Shown here in pieces: positions 14,376-18,510 of a DNA stretch of 18,510 bases (position 1 is its first letter; every line of letters begins with the position of its first letter). The notes below the pieces were generated by a model, which ran no database searches, was not told the origin of the DNA, and saw nothing but the letters and a program-made list of their open reading frames with translations. Source of the DNA: Prolixibacteraceae bacterium UBA6029 (GTDB taxonomy: Bacteria > Bacteroidota > Bacteroidia > Bacteroidales > Prolixibacteraceae); contig DIZL01000072.1 in NCBI GenBank assembly GCA_002429385.1, forward strand, positions 141,031-159,540. Direction: 5' to 3'. A program made the position numbers and the translations under genes.

Positions 14376-17300
14376 CTATTTTTTCTTGCCGCCAATATTG
14401 ATTTCAAGGGGTTTGCTTTCATTTTTCGTCTGACTGGCTTCAGCAGCTTCCATCACCTGTAACTTCTGTTTGGTAATTTCCATAATACCATCATTTTGAT
14501 CAGGGTAATTCTCCACGATACTTTTCAGAGTATGTTTTGCCTGAAATTCGTCACCGTTCTTAAGGTAAATATCTGACAGGAGGATAAAGCTTTTAGCAAG
14601 CCAATATTGATGCGGCGAATTCTTATCAATGAAATCCATAATTTCATTTTCAGCTTCCTTGAGTTTCTGCCTTTCGCAAAGAATCTCGGCTACCAGGAAT
14701 TTCGATTCAGCCCCTTCCGCCGAATTGGTTTCTGCCGAAAGTGTCTTTAAGATCGGGTAAGCTTTGTCCTGGTTACCCAGTTTGTACAGTGATACGGCCA
14801 GCATGTAGTTGGACTCCCGTTTCAGGATGTCCGAGACTTTTTCAGAGCCTACAACCAGGTTGGCTTGCTCCATACAGGCCTGGTAATTGGCCAACTGGAA
14901 CTGACAGCGCATTATCCCCGTTCGGGCATCAAGTTGATTGCCTGCCGTACTGGAAATCTTTGAACAGCGTTCGAAATAGGTAAGCGCCTGTTTATAGTTT
15001 TTTGCGTTGTAATGTAACCCGGCAGCCTTTGACAGGGCAACCTCGGTAAAGTAATTGTCGGGTTGTGCAATCACAAGTTCATATTCAGCAAGCGCCTTTT
15101 CAAATTCTCCATCGCCATACAAGAGTTCAGCCAGGTAAAAGTGAGTATTCACCAGAAAGCTACCTGTTGGAAATTGTGTAAGGTATCGTTCAAACTGTGC
15201 CCTGGCCTTTTGGTCATGAGCCATATATAATTTTTCAGCTGCCTGATAGGATAATGAATCCTGCTCATTAACCGAAACCTGAACGCCGGAACCCAACTTG
15301 CCGGTATAGTTAAAGTACGAGTCAACATCGTTCATTTCGATATAACTGTTCTTCATTCCAGCCAGGGCAGCCTGTGTCTCAGGACTGTTTGGCGTGCGGT
15401 CGACGACCTTTTTATAATACTCAATGGAGGTCTTGAAATCGTTCGCGTTGAAATAAACCAATCCCAACTGGACCATCGCTTTATTCAGATAACTGCTTTG
15501 CGGATATTTGCTGATCAGTTCCTTGTAATTGCTGATAGCCATCTGGGGCTGATTCATCCGCTCATACGTACGTCCAAGTTCATACAATGCAACATCCTGA
15601 TATGACGATTTCGGATAATTCTGAATCAGCGATTGCAAAGTACTTATTTTCCCCTGGTTATTACGCTGCAGGCCCATACAGAAAGCTTTCTGTGACAAGG
15701 CGTAATCAGCATCATACAGATTCATCATCAAGGCTTTATCGTAATATGATATGGCCTGGGTATAGTCACGGTTGAGAAAACTGCAATCGCCCAACCGGTT
15801 ATATGTATCGGCTACTTTTTCACTTCTTAAATCTGTTTCAAGATTCAGGTACTTTTTGAAATAGTCGGCTGCACCCTGATAGTCCTTCAATTGGAAATAG
15901 GCATAAGCCAGGTTATAGTGCGCAGTTTTGTATTCAGGGAGTGAAAACACACCTGGCGATTTCAGAAAAATAGTATAGCCCGATATGGCCTTATTGTAAT
16001 CATTCAGTCGGAACAGGGCTTCTGCTTTCCAGAATTGGGAAAGAGCCAGGTAGCTTTTGTTAAAATCACCTGCCCCGATTGATTTATCGAAGTTCTCGAC
16101 CGCTGCCGTATAATCAGGATTATTGAAACATTCCAATGCCCTGTAATAGCTCACCCGCTGATAGGCTTTTTTAACTGCCGGACTCTTTACCTTGATGTTT
16201 TCGATTGAGGCCATGGCATCGCGGTAATTACTTGTACTCATGTAAACTTTAACCAGGTAATCGTAGGCTACCTCGTTCCGTTCGGCATTCGGGTATAGGG
16301 TAATGTATTTATCGAAGGCCTTGATGGTCTCGTTAAACGGCGAAAACGATAATTCATAGGTAATCTTGGCATAATTGAACAATGCGTCTTCCTTAATCTT
16401 TGGATCAAAATCAAATCCCGAAGCAGCCTCAAAGGCCTGGCGGGCTTTATTCTTATCCTTGATATCCACGTAACAGGCAGCCAGGTGATAGCAGGCATTC
16501 TGAGCAAGCTCATCTTTACCCTTCGAGGCTATCTCGAGATGAGGTATGGCCTTTGCGTCTTCACTGTTCAGGTAGTAGCAATAGCCCAGCATATAGTTCT
16601 CTTCACGTCCCTTGTTGTTTTTGTCCTTGAGATAAAACTCCAGAAATTGGACGGCATCCTTGAACTGACGCAAGTGAAAATAAGAATCGCCCAGAATACG
16701 TGCCAGCTCAGGTTGCTGATCGACTGATACCGTATTTATCAAAGGAGCAGTATAATCAACCACTTCCTGGTATTTGGCTTGCTTGTAATAAATCTGGCTG
16801 ATGTAAAACGGGATAACCTTCTCAAATACGGGATTCTTTTTCAGCTTAAGAAATTCCTGAAGGGCCGATTCATAATTGCCTTTCAGGTATTGAATATGCC
16901 CCCAGTAGTATTGGGCAGGTGCTGCATAGATCGAGTTGCCGTCCTTGATTTGGGTAAAGTCGGCCAGGGCAGCTTCCATCTTATCCCCTTCAAAATTCGA
17001 ATACCCTCTCAGATAATAGAACCAGGTCAGATCATCCTTGTTCAGATCTACCTTCCGAAGCTGATCCAGCGTTTTCAGTACCGCCGCATATTTCTTCTTA
17101 TCAAACTGATAAACGGCCTGCTCAAACATGGCCCTGTTCCTGAATGTGCTTTCAGGAAACTTAATTATAAAATCGGCAATCTGTTCTTCTCCATTGGCAT
17201 TGTTCAGTTTCAATCCGCATAAAGCCTTGTAAAACATGGCTTCGGCCTTAATGTCCGAATTGTCCTCCGCCATGGAGGCAATCCGTTCAAACTGATTCAA

Positions 17301-17450
17301 GGCAGAGATATAATCCCTGTTGATATACAATTCTTTGGCCTTTTGAATATCAGGACTTGACGACTGATAATACATCGTTTGCTGAGCATGACTGAGGCAC
17401 GGAATGAAAGCAAACAGAAGCAGTAATATTACGAATCGGCTTGTATTCAT
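14376..17450 (-). CDS. Large exported tetratricopeptide-repeat protein
   Basis: The start at 17450 gives 1024 residues with a clear signal peptide (MNTSRFVILLLLFAFIPCLSHA, cut before QQ). An in-frame ATG at 17486 would add 12 residues ahead of it and is less likely. The rest is an almost continuous array of TPR-like helix pairs with the recurring pattern A-Y-F/Y-x-L-x-D/N-Y-x-x-A (for example AYFQLKDYQGAADYFKKYL, ALYELGRTYERMNQPQMAI), then a short Lys-rich tail (GGKKK). It resembles BamD/YbgF-type TPR scaffolds but is far longer. It probably works in the periplasm or at the outer membrane as a protein-binding scaffold, with the downstream barrel protein as candidate partner. No enzymatic domain is seen. 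Confidence 0.88.
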   Translation of the reverse strand: MNTSRFVILLLLFAFIPCLSHAQQTMYYQSSSPDIQKAKELYINRDYISALNQFERIASMAEDNSDIKAEAMFYKALCGLKLNNANGEEQIADFIIKFPESTFRNRAMFEQAVYQFDKKKYAAVLKTLDQLRKVDLNKDDLTWFYYLRGYSNFEGDKMEAALADFTQIKDGNSIYAAPAQYYWGHIQYLKGNYESALQEFLKLKKNPVFEKVIPFYISQIYYKQAKYQEVVDYTAPLINTVSVDQQPELARILGDSYFHLRQFKDAVQFLEFYLKDKNNKGREENYMLGYCYYLNSEDAKAIPHLEIASKGKDELAQNACYHLAACYVDIKDKNKARQAFEAASGFDFDPKIKEDALFNYAKITYELSFSPFNETIKAFDKYITLYPNAERNEVAYDYLVKVYMSTSNYRDAMASIENIKVKSPAVKKAYQRVSYYRALECFNNPDYTAAVENFDKSIGAGDFNKSYLALSQFWKAEALFRLNDYNKAISGYTIFLKSPGVFSLPEYKTAHYNLAYAYFQLKDYQGAADYFKKYLNLETDLRSEKVADTYNRLGDCSFLNRDYTQAISYYDKALMMNLYDADYALSQKAFCMGLQRNNQGKISTLQSLIQNYPKSSYQDVALYELGRTYERMNQPQMAISNYKELISKYPQSSYLNKAMVQLGLVYFNANDFKTSIEYYKKVVDRTPNSPETQAALAGMKNSYIEMNDVDSYFNYTGKLGSGVQVSVNEQDSLSYQAAEKLYMAHDQKARAQFERYLTQFPTGSFLVNTHFYLAELLYGDGEFEKALAEYELVIAQPDNYFTEVALSKAAGLHYNAKNYKQALTYFERCSKISSTAGNQLDARTGIMRCQFQLANYQACMEQANLVVGSEKVSDILKRESNYMLAVSLYKLGNQDKAYPILKTLSAETNSAEGAESKFLVAEILCERQKLKEAENEIMDFIDKNSPHQYWLAKSFILLSDIYLKNGDEFQAKHTLKSIVENYPDQNDGIMEITKQKLQVMEAAEASQTKNESKPLEINIGGKKK

Positions 17451-17559
17451 ATATGGTTTGGATATGTTGTTTCGGGTTGTGTACATGTAATAATCTTAAT
17501 GACTGATATACCTGTTGTATGCTGACTGATTTAATGACATCATTTACTGATCAGGGTTG

Positions 17560-17567
17560 CAAAGGTA
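17560..17567 (-). promoter_or_regulatory. Probable -7 box of the TPR/barrel operon
   Basis: TACCTTTG on the minus strand matches TAnnTTTG exactly. No TTTG box is found at the expected distance. The predicted leader before 17450 is about 100 nt. Confidence 0.45.
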
Positions 17568-17667
17568 AATTTAATTATTCCATCCGGCTCCTGCATCAAT
17601 ATCTGTTTGAATTATAAACAAAAACTGATAATTAAGCTTTATTAGTATTTGGATGGATAAAAAAAAT

Positions 17668-17675
17668 TAGTTTTG
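17668..17675 (+). promoter_or_regulatory. Probable -7 box of ftsE
   Basis: TAGTTTTG matches TAnnTTTG exactly. A TTTG lies at 17648-17651, but the 16-bp spacer is shorter than the 20 bp seen for rpoD. The predicted start near 17682 gives a very short leader. Confidence 0.5.
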
Positions 17676-17698
17676 CATACACTCCAATTCAATTCACT

Positions 17699-18397
17699 AT
17701 GTCAGAAGCAAACATCATCGAACTTGTTAATGCCGATATCGTTCAGCGCGATCATCTGGTATTGTCAGACATCAGCCTCGAAATCAAGACCGGTGAATTT
17801 GTTTACTTCATCGGTAAAGTAGGAACTGGAAAAACATCCCTGATTAAAACACTGAATGCTGAATTGCCCCTCGAAAAGGGGATGGGTACTGTGGCCGGCT
17901 TTAACCTGGCAGAAATTAAACCCCGCGAAATCCCCTTTCTCCGGCGCAAATTAGGGGTAGTCTTCCAGGACTTCAGACTGCTGAATGACCGTACGGTTTA
18001 CGACAACCTGTCTTTTGTACTCAAAGCTACCGACTGGACCAATGAGCAGGAAATTAAAGACCGCGTGAATACGGTTCTCGAAATGGTAGCCATGACCCAC
18101 AAATCAGGATCGATGCCCCATCAATTATCAGGCGGTGAACAGCAAAGGGTTGTTATTGCAAGGGCTATACTGAACAATCCTGAAATTATTCTGGCCGACG
18201 AACCAACCGGCAATCTCGATCCACACACCTCCATTGAGCTTATGCAAATCTTTAAAGACCTCAATGATAAAGGCAAAACGGTGGTGGTGGCTACCCACGA
18301 TTATCCCCTGATCCGCAAATTCCCTGCAAGAATCATTACGGTTGATGATCAAAAGATCTACGAAACGGTCATTACACGAAAAGAAAATCAGGGATGA
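17699..18397 (+). CDS. ftsE: Cell-division ABC transporter ATP-binding protein FtsE
   Basis: ABC ATPase of 232 residues. FtsE pairs with the membrane protein FtsX at the septum and controls peptidoglycan hydrolases. Walker A is GKVGTGKTS (39-47), the Q-loop region FQDFRLLNDRTVYDNL (89-104) is characteristic of FtsE, the signature is LSGGEQQR (143-150), Walker B is IILADEPTGNLD (163-174), and the switch His200 is in THD. It is transcribed divergently from the TPR operon. No ftsX is adjacent within the window. LolD/MacB-type ATPases are the main alternative, but the Q-loop region favours FtsE. Its stop codon lies inside the start of the terminal repeat. Confidence 0.9.
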   Translation: MSEANIIELVNADIVQRDHLVLSDISLEIKTGEFVYFIGKVGTGKTSLIKTLNAELPLEKGMGTVAGFNLAEIKPREIPFLRRKLGVVFQDFRLLNDRTVYDNLSFVLKATDWTNEQEIKDRVNTVLEMVAMTHKSGSMPHQLSGGEQQRVVIARAILNNPEIILADEPTGNLDPHTSIELMQIFKDLNDKGKTVVVATHDYPLIRKFPARIITVDDQKIYETVITRKENQG

Positions 18398-18505
18398 GTC
18401 CGCTCCGAAAAGCTACATAGCACGTCATTGCGAACGAAGTGAAGCAATCTCAACATATAGATTATCAACAGGATAGGATTGCTTCGTGCCTACCAATGAC
18501 AGATT
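18393..18505. repeat. Right copy of the window-terminal repeat, with palindromic module
   Basis: The first 40 bp match the reverse complement of 1-40. They are followed by CATTGCGAACGAAGTGAAGCAATC (about 18426-18449), and AGGATTGCTTCGTGCCTACCAATG lies about 30 bp later, forming an imperfect long hairpin. This is a CATTGCGA..GAAGCAATC-type intergenic palindrome known in many genomes. It overlaps the ftsE stop codon and could also act as a 3'-end hairpin. Confidence 0.8.
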
Positions 18506-18510
18506 TGCGT

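Noticed and set aside
17501..17551. Three ACTGAT repeats spaced by about 22 bp upstream of the TPR gene as operator sites
   Set aside because: The hexamer is short and the sequence A+T-rich, spacing varies, and flanking bases are not shared. Too weak to call.
1..18510. A composite transposon bounded by terminal inverted repeats
   Set aside because: The enclosed genes are core housekeeping functions with no transposase or recombinase. The repeat belongs to a dispersed intergenic type.

Overview
The window looks like a chromosomal segment of a member of the Bacteroidota, probably a Bacteroidales- or Marinilabiliales-like lineage, though the order is inferred only from general resemblance. Evidence is the 286-residue primary sigma factor without region 1.1, long-form HisG, several promoters of the Bacteroides type (-33 TTTG, -7 TAnnTTTG), A+T-rich spacers without clear Shine-Dalgarno sites, and dispersed repeat families. 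No phage, plasmid or insertion-sequence genes are visible.

Layout. (1) 1-4480, minus strand: a histidine operon, hisG - EamA-type transporter - hisD - hisC. It is preceded by a complete transcription attenuator: promoter, 20-codon His-rich leader peptide, competing antiterminator and intrinsic terminator. (2) 4480-4900: spacer holding a 183-bp inverted repeat built of 11-bp units kept in one register. (3) 4946-6043, plus: a secreted GH105 unsaturated glucuronyl/galacturonyl hydrolase standing alone. (4) 6044-6749: a gene-free repeat island with four copies of a short palindrome family and a nested 208-bp inverted repeat. (5) 6750-9174, minus: rpoD and a DegP/HtrA protease. (6) 9373-9568, plus: a frameshifted remnant of a histidine-kinase ATPase domain. 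(7) 9565-12226, minus: a LOG-family phosphoribohydrolase and gyrB, the latter with a leader of about 170 nt. (8) 12571-17450, minus: an operon of a large exported TPR protein and an outer-membrane beta-barrel protein. (9) 17699-18397, plus: ftsE.

The two window ends carry the same about 40-bp repeat in opposite orientation (36 of 40 positions identical). This is best explained by a dispersed repeat, possibly one at which an assembly broke, rather than by transposon ends around housekeeping genes.

The genes are mostly core functions (histidine synthesis, transcription, envelope protease, topoisomerase, division). The novelty lies in the non-coding DNA: the histidine attenuator, the 11-bp-periodic inverted repeat and the nested inverted repeat. 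A transporter translationally coupled to hisD is the most unusual gene arrangement.
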